From Caccovicinus sp964425595 (lineage in GTDB: Bacteria; Bacillota; Clostridia; Lachnospirales; Lachnospiraceae), in NCBI GenBank assembly GCA_964425595.1, contig CAYRMW010000017.1, forward strand, positions 1 through 41,143: a stretch of DNA of 41,143 nucleotides, read 5' to 3'. Each line of letters opens with the position of its first letter. Positions within the stretch are counted from its first letter, which is position 1. The translations under genes and the position numbers were made by a program. Positions 25,593-33,676 of the stretch are shown one piece after another. The notes beneath the pieces were generated by a model, which saw nothing but the letters and a program-made list of their open reading frames with translations, was not told the DNA's origin and made no database searches.

Positions 25593-25695
25593 AAAGGCAC
25601 GTGTGCAGACGCGCGGCCTGATCGGGTGAAGCATCTTTTGCGGGGCGGGGCTGTACGCGGCAGGACGTTCAGAGAGATGAAAGAGGTGATAACCG

Positions 25696-25803
25696 ATGAT
25701 CAATATGCATAAGAACAGAAAACGGCAGGTCGTATCGGCAGTAATTGTCATTATCCTGATCGCGGCGATGGTGATCCCGACGATTGCGGCATATCTGCGT
25801 TAG
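25696..25803 (+). CDS. 35-residue single-pass membrane peptide
   Basis: Too short for ordinary gene calling but well supported: ATG after AGAGGTGAT, a basic N-terminus (HKNRKRQ), one hydrophobic helix of about 20 residues (VVSAVIVIILIAAMVIPTIA) and a short YLR tail. The orientation is probably N-in by the positive-inside rule. It has no recognisable domain. Its shape recalls small regulatory membrane peptides such as Prli42 of Bacilli, but there is not enough similarity to claim identity. It lies downstream of its own promoter and 43 nt before the AIR-synthase-like gene, so it may be the first gene of that operon. Confidence 0.65.
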   Translation: MINMHKNRKRQVVSAVIVIILIAAMVIPTIAAYLR

Positions 25804-25846
25804 TGGGGGATGAGACGAAAAAGAGCAGGCATTGGAAAGGATGACG

Positions 25847-26515
25847 ATGCTGGAAGAAGAAAAAAGAGAAAAACTGAAACCGGGCCTGGATCTGGTGACG
25901 GTCGGTCTGATCGGACGGCCGGGCACCAGGGCGCTGGCGGAGGGACGGAAAGCAGAGCTTTCCCGGTGGTTTTCACCAGATTATCAAAAACAGATTGCAG
26001 AGAGCCGGGAGCCGGAGGTTTCCCGGCATCTGGACTATTTTGGGGCACTGGGGGCTGCGGCGTATGAGCCGGCGGGCCGGGGCGGGATCCTGAAGGCGAT
26101 CTGGGATCTGACCGGCGCCGGCTGCGCCGGCGCGGTATTCTGGCTCAGGAAAATTCCGGTCAGACAGGATACGATCGAGGTCTGTGAGCGCTGCGGAGTG
26201 AACCCTTACCGTCTGTGGTGCGGCCGCTGCCTGGTGATGGCTGCGGAAAACGGCGGACGGATCGTGGAAGCCTGCGAAGACCTGGGCATCGCGGCGGCCG
26301 TGATCGGACGGATTACCGAGGGGATCGCCAGGGAGGTGCGTCACGGTGAGGAAACCGGCTACCTGGAACGCCCGAGGGAGGATGAGCTGATCCGGATACT
26401 GGGTGAAGGCCCGGCGGCTTCCCTTCTGTCAAAGGAAGGCATCCGGATAGAGACGCGCTCTGCGGCGGAGGCAGACAGGAAAGGCAGCGATCGGGGAATG
26501 GAGGAAGAACAATGA
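25847..26515 (+). CDS. AIR synthase C-terminal-domain protein, HypE-like
   Basis: 222-residue protein that resembles only the C-terminal domain of the PurM/HypE/SelD fold. GRGGILKAIWDLTGAGCAGAVFWL (residues 77-100) and the following GVNPYRLW...GRCLVMAA match the C-domain of hydrogenase maturation factor HypE. The N-terminal ATP-binding half is replaced by a short helical segment, so full HypE activity is unlikely. Two CxxC pairs (Cys113/116 and Cys125/128) may bind a metal. ATG 25847 is preferred with AAAGG 6 nt before it; TTG 25832 and ATG 25841 are alternatives. The stop overlaps the Lrp start (ATGA). Function unknown. Confidence 0.7.
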   Translation: MLEEEKREKLKPGLDLVTVGLIGRPGTRALAEGRKAELSRWFSPDYQKQIAESREPEVSRHLDYFGALGAAAYEPAGRGGILKAIWDLTGAGCAGAVFWLRKIPVRQDTIEVCERCGVNPYRLWCGRCLVMAAENGGRIVEACEDLGIAAAVIGRITEGIAREVRHGEETGYLERPREDELIRILGEGPAASLLSKEGIRIETRSAAEADRKGSDRGMEEEQ

Positions 26516-26994
26516 GAGAAAAGATTTTGGCGGTGATCGAAAAAAACAGCCGCATTGATATTAAGGATCTGGCTATCCTTCTCGGCGAGAGCGAGGTCGC
26601 GGTAGCGAATGAAATCGCGGAGATGGAGAAGGAGCGTATTATCTGCGGTTATCATACACTGATCAACTGGGACAATACCAGCGATGAAAAGGTAGTGGCG
26701 CTGATCGAAGTGAAGGTGACTCCGCAGCGCGGGATGGGATTTGATAAGATCGCGGAGCGGATCTATCAGTACAGCGAGGTGGAGTCGGTATATCTGATGT
26801 CCGGCGCGTTTGATTTCACGGTGCTGATCGAGGGCAAAACCATGCGCCAGGTGGCGCAGTTTGTGGCGGAAAAACTCTCCCCCATGGAGTCGGTACTGAG
26901 CACGGCCACCCATTTTGTGCTGAAAAAATATAAGGACCATGGTACCGTCATCGCGGAGCCGGTTCAGGATGAAAGGATGCTGATCACGCCATGA
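26512..26994 (+). CDS. Lrp/AsnC-family transcriptional regulator
   Basis: 160-residue regulator with an N-terminal winged helix-turn-helix (about 1-50; DIKDLAILLGESEVAVANEI) and a C-terminal RAM ligand-binding domain (about 65-145; VVALIEVKVTPQRG, VYLMSGAFDFTVLI). Members sense amino acids or related metabolites. It is coupled at both ends by ATGA overlaps, to the AIR-synthase-like gene before it and the aminotransferase after it. It therefore probably responds to a substrate or product of that aminotransferase. The specific effector is not visible. Confidence 0.93.
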   Translation: MREKILAVIEKNSRIDIKDLAILLGESEVAVANEIAEMEKERIICGYHTLINWDNTSDEKVVALIEVKVTPQRGMGFDKIAERIYQYSEVESVYLMSGAFDFTVLIEGKTMRQVAQFVAEKLSPMESVLSTATHFVLKKYKDHGTVIAEPVQDERMLITP

Positions 26995-28160
26995 GAAATC
27001 CGCTGTCGGATAAGATCGTATCCATCCCGCCTTCCGGGATACGAAAGTTTTTTGATATTGTAAGTGAGATGAAGGACGCCATTTCTCTGGGCGTAGGCGA
27101 GCCGGACTTTGATACGCCGTGGCATATCCGCGAGGAGGGCATCTATTCACTGGAGAAGGGCCGTACCTTTTATACGTCCAATGCCGGGCTCTCGGATTTA
27201 AAGGTGGAGATCAGCCGGTACTTAAGCCGCCGACAGGAGCTTTCCTACGATCCGGAGCAGGAAGTGATGGTTACCGTGGGAGGCAGCGAGGCGATCGATC
27301 TGGCGCTGCGGGTCATGCTGAATCCCGGCGACGAGGTTCTGATCCCCCAGCCCAGCTACGTGTCCTACGTTCCCTGCACCATTTTGGCCGGTGGTGTGCC
27401 GGTCGTGATCCGGCTGGAGGAGAAAGAACAGTTTAAGCTCACGGCGGAGAAGCTTCGGGAAAAGATCACGCCAAGGACAAAGATCCTGATCCTTCCCTTC
27501 CCCAACAATCCCACCGGCGCGGTGATGGGGAAAGCGGAGTTGGAAGAGATCGCGAAGGTGGTGGAGGAGAATGATCTTTTCGTGATTTCCGATGAGATTT
27601 ATTCGGAACTGACGTATGAGCAGAAACACATATCCATCGCGTCGATCCCGGGGATGAGGGACAGGACGGTCCTGATCAACGGATTTTCCAAGGCCTACGC
27701 CATGACCGGATGGAGGCTGGGGTACGCCTGCGCGCCGGCGATGATCTTAAGCCAGATGCTGAAGATCCATCAGTTTGCCATTATGTGCGCGCCCACGACC
27801 AGTCAGTATGCCGCCATCTCCGCCCTGCGCAACGGGGACGGCGATGTGGAGATGATGCGGGAGTCCTATAATCAGAGGCGCCGCTACCTGATGTACGCTT
27901 TCCGGGAAATGGGACTGGAATGTTTTGAACCGTACGGCGCGTTTTATACCTTTCCCAGCATTAAGCGCTTTGGCATGACTTCCGATGAGTTTGCCACAAG
28001 GCTTCTCCGCGAAGAAAAGGTGGCCGTCGTTCCAGGAACGGCGTTTGGCGACTGCGGCGAGGGCTACCTTCGGATTTCCTACGCGTACTCCCTGGACAGC
28101 CTTAAGGAGGCGCTCGGGCGGATCGGCCGGTTTATCCGGAAGCTGGAACAGAAGGGGTGA
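26991..28160 (+). CDS. PLP-dependent aminotransferase, class I/II
   Basis: 389-residue fold-type I aminotransferase. The PLP Schiff-base lysine lies in NGFSKAYAMTGWRLGY (about residue 233). PFPNNPTGAVMG and VISDEIYSELTY provide the Asn and Asp/Tyr contacts, and the C-terminal LRISYAY arginine binds the substrate carboxylate. It closely resembles aspartate or aromatic amino acid aminotransferases of the AraT/PatA type; the amino donor cannot be told from sequence. The start overlaps the Lrp stop (ATGA). The GTG of trmL follows 4 nt after its stop, making one tightly packed operon. Confidence 0.94.
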   Translation: MRNPLSDKIVSIPPSGIRKFFDIVSEMKDAISLGVGEPDFDTPWHIREEGIYSLEKGRTFYTSNAGLSDLKVEISRYLSRRQELSYDPEQEVMVTVGGSEAIDLALRVMLNPGDEVLIPQPSYVSYVPCTILAGGVPVVIRLEEKEQFKLTAEKLREKITPRTKILILPFPNNPTGAVMGKAELEEIAKVVEENDLFVISDEIYSELTYEQKHISIASIPGMRDRTVLINGFSKAYAMTGWRLGYACAPAMILSQMLKIHQFAIMCAPTTSQYAAISALRNGDGDVEMMRESYNQRRRYLMYAFREMGLECFEPYGAFYTFPSIKRFGMTSDEFATRLLREEKVAVVPGTAFGDCGEGYLRISYAYSLDSLKEALGRIGRFIRKLEQKG

Positions 28161-28164
28161 GACG

Positions 28165-28674
28165 GTGAATGTAGTGATCTACGAGCCGGAGATGCCGGCC
28201 AATACGGGAAATATCGGCAGGACCTGCGTTGCCACCAATACGCGCCTTCATCTGATCGAACCGCTGGGGTTTAAGATCAACGAAAAAGCGGTGAAGCGCG
28301 CCGGGCTGGATTACTGGGATAAGCTGGATGTGACCATTTATCCGGACTTCGCGGATTTCCTGGAAAAGAATCCGGGGGCGAAGCTCTACATGGCCACCAC
28401 CAAGGGCAGGCATGTTTATACTGAGGTTGCCTATCCGCAGGACTGTTTTCTGATGTTTGGACCGGAGAGCCGGGGGATCCCGGAAGAAATCCTGGTCAGG
28501 CACCCGGAAAGCTGTGTGCGCATCCCTATGTGGGGGGAGATCCGCTCGCTCAATCTTTCAAATTCCGTGGCTATCCTTCTTTACGAGGCGCTGCGTCAGC
28601 ATGGCTTTGAAAAGATGAACATGCAGGGGCATCTGCATCGGCTCAGCTGGGAGGGGGATGCGCCGGCGCGCTAG
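28165..28674 (+). CDS. trmL: tRNA (cytidine(34)-2'-O)-methyltransferase
   Basis: 169-residue SPOUT-family enzyme that 2'-O-methylates the wobble nucleotide of tRNA-Leu isoacceptors. Knot motifs are complete: EPEMPANTGNIGRTC near residue 7, LMFGPESRGIP near 98, and IPMWGEIRSLNLSNSVAILLYEA near 122. The start is GTG at 28165, directly after GAAGGGGTGA; upstream in-frame codons lie inside the aminotransferase gene. A GCCGCC/GGCGGC hairpin follows the stop. Confidence 0.93.
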   Translation: MNVVIYEPEMPANTGNIGRTCVATNTRLHLIEPLGFKINEKAVKRAGLDYWDKLDVTIYPDFADFLEKNPGAKLYMATTKGRHVYTEVAYPQDCFLMFGPESRGIPEEILVRHPESCVRIPMWGEIRSLNLSNSVAILLYEALRQHGFEKMNMQGHLHRLSWEGDAPAR

Positions 28675-28690
28675 GCGTCCCGGAATGGAC

Positions 28691-28707
28691 GCCGCCCATT
28701 CGGCGGC
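28691..28707. other. Small GC hairpin after trmL
   Basis: GCCGCC and GGCGGC enclose a CATTC loop. There is no T-run. A related GCC-rich hairpin lies after the next gene (30072-30104). Confidence 0.5.
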
Positions 28708-28760
28708 AGGGGTTCGGAGAAACCGGTATGCGCCAGGAGGAGGTGTCAGGAGAAACACGA

Positions 28761-30059
28761 ATGGATAAAAGAAATATGATGGATCGGGATGACCTGAACC
28801 GCGAGATGAAGAAACAGCAGCTTCGCCGGCAGATCGTCCCTGCGCCTGTGATGCAGGAGGAGTTGACGGAAGAAGAGCTCAGGGAAGCCAAAAAAAAGGC
28901 AGCCCGGCGCAAACTGATGGCCGTCATTGTGCTTCTGCTGATCATTGCGCTGGCAGGCTTGTGCGTTTTCTACTGGTACAAATATTATGAATATACGGAA
29001 TATGAAGTTTCCTGGGAGACAGAACTGGTTTCGAGCGACAGCGAGATCCGCACGGAGAGCAGTTTTACCGGTTATATCGCTTTTGGCAGCAACCTCATTA
29101 AATACACCAAGGACGGCGCTTCCTACATTGATTCGCACGGGAAAACCATCTGGGTACAGACCTACGAGATGAAGTCTCCCATCGCGGAAGTGAATGGAGA
29201 CTACGCGGTGATCGCGGACCAGCAGGGGAACAGCATTTATATCTGCAACGAGGAAGGATGCCAGGGCGTGGCGACTACGCTTCTGCCGATCGTGAAAGTT
29301 ACGGTCTCCGCGCAGGGCGTGGCAGGTGCGATCCTGGAGGATACCACATCCAGTTACATCACCTGGTTTCGCCGGGACGGCGAGCAGCTGGATATTACCA
29401 TCAAATCCAGGCTTTCCGGCGATGGGTACCCCCTGGACTTCAGTTTTTCCCCGGATGGAAACAAGGTGATCTGTTCCTATGTCTATATGAATAACGGAAT
29501 GATGGACAGCAGAGTCGTTTTTTATGACTTTTCCGAAATCGGAAAGAACACGTCGCCCAAGCGGCTGGTGGGCGGCTTTGACGATATTTTTTCGGGAACG
29601 CTCGTTCCCCGGGTCCGTTTTCTGACGGACATTTATTCTTTTGCCTGTTCGGACCAGGGCCTGACCTTCTTTAGCTCGAAGAATCTGGCGTCGCCGGAGG
29701 TGCTGACGCAGACTACGGCAGATGGCGAGATCTGCAGCCTGTTTTATTCTTCGGACTATGTCGGAATCATCGTGACGAACAGCGAGGGCGAGAACCCCTA
29801 TCACATGGAGATCTACAGCGCGTCCGGGAAGCTTTTGCTCCGCAAAGATTTTAATTTTCAGTATGAGGAGGCCTCTTTCGGCGGAGATCAGATCTTTTTG
29901 TGGAATGATGAGACCCTGCAGATTTACAATCTGTCGGGAACGCTGAAATTCAGCGCCACCTTTGACAGCACCATATCCAAGGTGACCAGGGGAAGATTCC
30001 CCAACACCTATATTATTACAGATCCGCAGAAGATGAGGGAGATCACGCTCCAGCGCTAG
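28761..30059 (+). CDS. DUF5711 family membrane-anchored beta-propeller-like protein
   Basis: 432-residue protein of a family common in Lachnospiraceae with no known function. A charged cytoplasmic N-terminus of about 50 residues is followed by one transmembrane helix (LMAVIVLLLIIALAGLCVFYW). A large extracytoplasmic part has repeated beta-strand blades (YAVIADQQGNSIYIC, FSFSPDGNKVICSYV, LFYSSDYVGIIVTN), consistent with a PQQ- or WD-like propeller. ATG 28761 is chosen over 28728 because AGGAG precedes it by 9 nt. It lies between trmL and glucokinase on the same strand. No catalytic motif is visible, so a scaffold or sensor role is only a guess. Confidence 0.85.
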   Translation: MDKRNMMDRDDLNREMKKQQLRRQIVPAPVMQEELTEEELREAKKKAARRKLMAVIVLLLIIALAGLCVFYWYKYYEYTEYEVSWETELVSSDSEIRTESSFTGYIAFGSNLIKYTKDGASYIDSHGKTIWVQTYEMKSPIAEVNGDYAVIADQQGNSIYICNEEGCQGVATTLLPIVKVTVSAQGVAGAILEDTTSSYITWFRRDGEQLDITIKSRLSGDGYPLDFSFSPDGNKVICSYVYMNNGMMDSRVVFYDFSEIGKNTSPKRLVGGFDDIFSGTLVPRVRFLTDIYSFACSDQGLTFFSSKNLASPEVLTQTTADGEICSLFYSSDYVGIIVTNSEGENPYHMEIYSASGKLLLRKDFNFQYEEASFGGDQIFLWNDETLQIYNLSGTLKFSATFDSTISKVTRGRFPNTYIITDPQKMREITLQR

Positions 30060-30071
30060 ATGGGAAGGCAG

Positions 30072-30104
30072 TGCGCCGCCGTTCCGTGAAAGAATGGCGG
30101 CGCA
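30072..30104. terminator. Hairpin after the DUF5711 gene
   Basis: TGCGCCGCCGTTC pairs with GAATGGCGGCGCA (one G-T pair) around CGTGAAA. Only TTT follows, so it is a weak terminator or an mRNA 3' end. A second small hairpin (GCTGCC/GGCAGC, 30125-30140) lies just before the glucokinase ribosome site. Confidence 0.5.
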
Positions 30105-30174
30105 TTTGGCATCCCGGAACGTGCGCTGCCATCCGGCAGCAGAGGGCAATAACAGAGAAAAAGGAGCAGGAAAG

Positions 30175-31119
30175 ATGGGAAACAAGTGCATTGGCATTGA
30201 CATTGGAGGAACGACGGTAAAGATCGGTATTTTTACCGATACGGGGACGCTTCTGGGGAAATGGGAGGTTCCCACCAGAAAAGAAGATAACGGCAGCCGG
30301 ATCCTTCCGGACGTGGCGGCATCCATGAAAAAAAAGCTTCAGGAGATGGGGATCGAGAGAAAAGAGGTGATCGGCGCAGGGATGGGTGTCCCCGGGCCGG
30401 TCCTGCCGGACGGAAGCGTAGAGGTGTGTGTAAACCTGGGATGGCAAAAGGCCAATCCGCAGAAGGAATTAAGCAGCCTGATGGGCGGCATGCCGGTCCG
30501 GAGCGGAAATGACGCGAACGTGGCGGCCCTTGGAGAAATGTGGCAGGGCGGCGGAAAGGGATACAGGGACATCGTGATGATCACTCTGGGGACCGGCGTG
30601 GGCGGCGGCGTCATCCTGGATGAAAAGATCGTCGCCGGCCGTCACGGGCTGGCCGGGGAGATCGGCCATATCCATGTGAGAGATGAGGAGACGGAACACT
30701 GCAACTGCGGCGGTACGGGCTGCCTGGAGCAGGTGGCATCCGCCACCGGGATCGCCAGAGAAGCGAGACGGGTTCTGGCGGCCAGTGACCAGCCCTCCGC
30801 CATGCGTCGGTTCGGCAGCCATATTTCCGCGAAAAACGTGCTGGACTGCGCCAAAAACGGCGATGCCCTGGCACTTGCGGTGATCGAGACAGTAAGCCGC
30901 TATCTGGGGCTGGCCTGCGCCCAGATCGCGCTTACCGTAGATCCGGAGGCGTTCGTGATCGGCGGCGGCGTATCGCGGGCCGGCCAGTTCCTGATCGATG
31001 CGATCCGGAAGTATTATGATCACTATGTGGCAATCTCAGCAAACAAGGGCGTTTTGACCCTGGCAAAGCTGGGGAATGACGCCGGGATCTACGGCGCGGC
31101 CCGGCTGGTCCTGGATTGA
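30175..31119 (+). CDS. glcK: ROK-family glucokinase
   Basis: 314-residue cytoplasmic kinase that phosphorylates glucose with ATP, feeding glycolysis; a plausible partner for glucose released by the GH3 enzymes. The N-terminal phosphate loop is GIDIGGTTVKIG (residues 6-17). The catalytic Asp is in GNDANVAALGE (about 105), followed by TLGTGVGGGV. The ROK zinc motif is HCNCGGTGCLEQ, preceded by GEIGHIHV. No DNA-binding domain is present, so it is an enzyme rather than a ROK repressor. ATG 30175 follows AAGGAG by 8 nt. A clear terminator comes after it. Confidence 0.95.
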   Translation: MGNKCIGIDIGGTTVKIGIFTDTGTLLGKWEVPTRKEDNGSRILPDVAASMKKKLQEMGIERKEVIGAGMGVPGPVLPDGSVEVCVNLGWQKANPQKELSSLMGGMPVRSGNDANVAALGEMWQGGGKGYRDIVMITLGTGVGGGVILDEKIVAGRHGLAGEIGHIHVRDEETEHCNCGGTGCLEQVASATGIAREARRVLAASDQPSAMRRFGSHISAKNVLDCAKNGDALALAVIETVSRYLGLACAQIALTVDPEAFVIGGGVSRAGQFLIDAIRKYYDHYVAISANKGVLTLAKLGNDAGIYGAARLVLD

Positions 31120-31132
31120 TATTACATGCATG

Positions 31133-31159
31133 CGGCAGCTTAGAAAGGCTGCCGTTTTT
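31133..31159 (+). terminator. Terminator after glucokinase
   Basis: CGGCAGC and GCTGCCG form a 7-bp stem followed by TTTTT. The T-run overlaps the stop codon of the convergent gene. Confidence 0.85.
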
Positions 31160-32108
31160 ATTTCGGCGCCCACGATCCGGTTTCGTCGACGTAGTAGCCA
31201 TCCGGGGTAATGGTATCCGTGAGCATCTTTCCGTCGCTGCCTACATAGTAGCGGTCGATCCACTGGTCGGTGAGGATATATCCGGAATCATCAAAGTAAT
31301 ACCAGCCGTCATCGATCTGGACCCATCCGCCCGTGGCGATCTCTCCAGTAGTGTACTGGTACCAGGTGCCGTTCTCGTCCTGCTGCCAGCTCCCCACCAC
31401 TCCGGTGTCTTCCGCCGCGTTGGCCTGGATGTAGGCCAGCATCGTCTCATCTACCGTCAGGACCGCCGACTCCGCCCATTCACTGGACTCCGTCTTCTGG
31501 AAAATGCCATTCGCACGGACCTGAAAAACATAACTGCCGGTTTTCGTGATCTGGGTCGAGAAATTATATACCGTGATCTCTGTCTTGACCGTGCTGGAGG
31601 CACCGACGGTTTTGCCGTCCAGGAGGATGCGGACAGAATAGGTGCCGGCGCCGCTTACAGCATCCCAGGAGGCAATGCCGGTGTCCGTCCAGGCAAGATT
31701 GGAAGGCGATTCCAGCTGGCCCTCGCCCAGATCCTTAAGCCGCACGGACAAAGTCATGGTCGAGTTGCTGTTGCTGCGGGCGGCCTCGCTGAACGCGGCG
31801 CCTTCTCCGTCCAGCTGAAAGTATTTGCTCTTTACGCTGGAAAAATAGTAGTCATCATCCGCTTCCAGTACCACTACGGCGTAAGGCGTGGAGGATGTGT
31901 TCGTGCCCTCCGGGTAAAGTGTGACCTCACTGACGTAGTAGGTGTCATCGCCGCATTCGACCTCCAGTTCTTCCCAGTCGTCGGTGTTCAGGCTGAAGGT
32001 CAGAGAGACCTGTTCGATCTTGTCCCGGGCGTAAGTGTCCACCGCTTCGGACAGGGACAAGAGGCCGGCCGCAAGCATGAGCGGCAGGATATGTTTTGCT
32101 GTTTTCAA
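31158..32108 (-). CDS. Secreted cell-wall-binding repeat protein
   Basis: 316-residue exported protein. A signal peptide (about 1-27; HILPLMLAAGLLSLSEA) leads to a beta-rich region with a fibronectin-III-like segment (about 135-220, SPSNLAWTDTGIASWDAVSGAGTYSVRI). The C-terminal third carries choline-binding-like repeats (GSWQQDENGTWYQY, GGWVQIDDGWYYFDDSGY, DRYYVGSDGKM, GYYVDETGSW) that would attach it to wall polymers. No enzymatic domain is seen, so an adhesive or structural role is inferred. Start is TTG at 32108, preceded by AGGAGGGA with 5-nt spacing; no suitable ATG is near. Single-gene unit, converging with glcK. Confidence 0.87.
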   Translation of the reverse strand: MKTAKHILPLMLAAGLLSLSEAVDTYARDKIEQVSLTFSLNTDDWEELEVECGDDTYYVSEVTLYPEGTNTSSTPYAVVVLEADDDYYFSSVKSKYFQLDGEGAAFSEAARSNSNSTMTLSVRLKDLGEGQLESPSNLAWTDTGIASWDAVSGAGTYSVRILLDGKTVGASSTVKTEITVYNFSTQITKTGSYVFQVRANGIFQKTESSEWAESAVLTVDETMLAYIQANAAEDTGVVGSWQQDENGTWYQYTTGEIATGGWVQIDDGWYYFDDSGYILTDQWIDRYYVGSDGKMLTDTITPDGYYVDETGSWAPK

Positions 32109-32156
32109 GGAAATCCCTCCTCTTTTTTAATCGATACTGTCAAGCAGACATCCTGC

Positions 32157-32189
32157 GGACATTATACCATGTCCGTTTTTTTTTGAGAA
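32157..32189 (-). promoter_or_regulatory. Promoter with an 18-bp palindrome over the -10
   Basis: Minus-strand TGGTATAAT is an extended -10 (32161-32169), with TTCTCA 17 bp upstream. GGACAT-N6-ATGTCC (32157-32174) is a perfect inverted repeat around the -10, so a dimeric repressor could bind there. The protein that binds it is not known. Confidence 0.6.
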
Positions 32190-32215
32190 TAGCGCCGGAC
32201 GGGCAAATGGGAAAA

Positions 32216-32251
32216 TTTTTATGACAGAAAACTTACGATTTTTCATAAAAA
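32216..32251 (-). terminator. Possible AT-rich terminator of the mutS2-two-component operon
   Basis: On the minus strand TTTTTATGA pairs with TCATAAAAA around an 18-nt loop, followed by TTTT. The stem lacks GC pairs, so termination is doubtful. Confidence 0.35.
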
Positions 32252-32272
32252 GGGCGATGTCCTGCTTCCGGA

Positions 32273-33676
32273 TCACCCGGCGGAACGAGGGAGACTGAAG
32301 ATAAATTCTGTGCCCACGCCCTCGGTGCTGATCACGTCGATATTCTCTCCATGTGACTGGATGATTTCTTTGACAATGCTTAACCCCAGTCCGGTCCCGG
32401 TCTTATCTTTTCCGCGGGACAGATCTGTTTTGTAAAAACGTTCCCAGATCTTTTTCAGGCTGTTTTTGGGAATGCCGATCCCGGTATCCTTGACCGATAC
32501 GAAAATCTTTTCATACCGCGGAAACACCTGGATATAGATCGTCGAGCCGTTGTAGCTGAACTTGATGGCGTTGTCGATCAGATTGTAGAGCACCTGCTGG
32601 ATCCTTCCCAGGTCAGCGAAAACCATCTGGATATTGTCGGCGAAGGTCAGGTCAAAGGAGATGTCCTTTTTTTCGCAGATCACCTCAAAGGAGGCCGCCG
32701 TATCCTTAATGACCCGGTTAATGTCAAAGTTTGTGCGGGTGAGCAGTCCCTGTTTGTCCAGGGAATTTAACGTCAGCATATCCTGGGTCAGTTTGTTTAA
32801 ACGCTCGGTCTCCGCGATGACGCGGGTCAGATATTTTTCCTGCATTTCCGGGGGGATGGTGCCGTCCAGGATGGCTTCCAGATAGCCCTTGATGGATGTC
32901 AGTGGCGAGCGGAAGTCATGAGATACGTTGGCGATAAAGGTCCGCTGGTACTCATCCATCTGATCCAGCTTATCCGACATGTAATTCAGCGTATCCGCCA
33001 GATAGCCCATCTCATCCCGGGAAGTGATCTCAATGTGGTATTTCAGGTTTCCTGCCGCGTATTCGTTGGCTCCGGCGGTGATCTTCTTCAACGGAAAATA
33101 CACCGTCTGGGTAAAGAGCAGAAGGATGATCAGGGACAGCACATAAATGATGGCGCTGGTGATGTACAGGATGTTTAAGATCCCGTCGCGGCTGGCGGAA
33201 ATCTGGCTTAAAGGCATGTGGATCAGCACGTAGCCGTAAGTCGTGTAATTCCCGGTAATGGGGGCGGATACACTGAGTACATCATAGGAGAACGCACCGT
33301 AAAAATTTCCGATGCCGTAGTTTTTGTTGGCAAGGGAAAGCGGGTTAAAGTCCACGGTCAGACCCTTTCGGGTACCGCCGGTGCTGTCGGCCGCGACGCT
33401 TCCGTCCCGGTTCACCACCCAGATCTCTGACTGGAGCGAGGGAGAGATCACGGACAGCTGGTCCGCCACCGTTTCCAGATCGGCGCCTCTCCCCCGGTAG
33501 ACGGCGCTGCAGTCCTGCGCCATTTTCGTGGCTTCATCATACAAAAGATCCGCCTGCTGGGCGATCAGATGCTCATAGGTCATTTTCGATGCGAAGGTGC
33601 TGATGATGAGAAAACCGAGGAGGCCGAAAACCAGGTACCCGAGCAGAAACTTGTAATAGAGGGAACGACGGCTCAT
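32273..33676 (-). CDS. Two-component sensor histidine kinase (HAMP-HisKA-HATPase)
   Basis: 467-residue membrane kinase. Two transmembrane helices (about 8-28 and 167-190) flank an extracellular sensor domain of about 135 residues. HAMP follows (191-245), then HisKA with phospho-acceptor His253 in NVSHDFRSPLTSIKG, and an HATPase domain with N-box LYNLIDNAIKFS, DTGIGIP and GTGLGLSIVKEI. It resembles VicK/ResE-type kinases. Its start overlaps the response-regulator stop (ATGA), so the pair is coupled. The input signal is unknown. Confidence 0.94.
   Translation of the reverse strand: MSRRSLYYKFLLGYLVFGLLGFLIISTFASKMTYEHLIAQQADLLYDEATKMAQDCSAVYRGRGADLETVADQLSVISPSLQSEIWVVNRDGSVAADSTGGTRKGLTVDFNPLSLANKNYGIGNFYGAFSYDVLSVSAPITGNYTTYGYVLIHMPLSQISASRDGILNILYITSAIIYVLSLIILLLFTQTVYFPLKKITAGANEYAAGNLKYHIEITSRDEMGYLADTLNYMSDKLDQMDEYQRTFIANVSHDFRSPLTSIKGYLEAILDGTIPPEMQEKYLTRVIAETERLNKLTQDMLTLNSLDKQGLLTRTNFDINRVIKDTAASFEVICEKKDISFDLTFADNIQMVFADLGRIQQVLYNLIDNAIKFSYNGSTIYIQVFPRYEKIFVSVKDTGIGIPKNSLKKIWERFYKTDLSRGKDKTGTGLGLSIVKEIIQSHGENIDVISTEGVGTEFIFSLPRSAG

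Noticed and set aside
28746..30326. Minus-strand open frame of 526 codons
   Set aside because: Shadow across the DUF5711 gene and into glcK; the plus-strand genes have ribosome sites and family motifs.
30175..31119. ROK-family transcriptional repressor
   Set aside because: There is no N-terminal helix-turn-helix; the protein begins directly with the phosphate-binding loop, so it is a sugar kinase.
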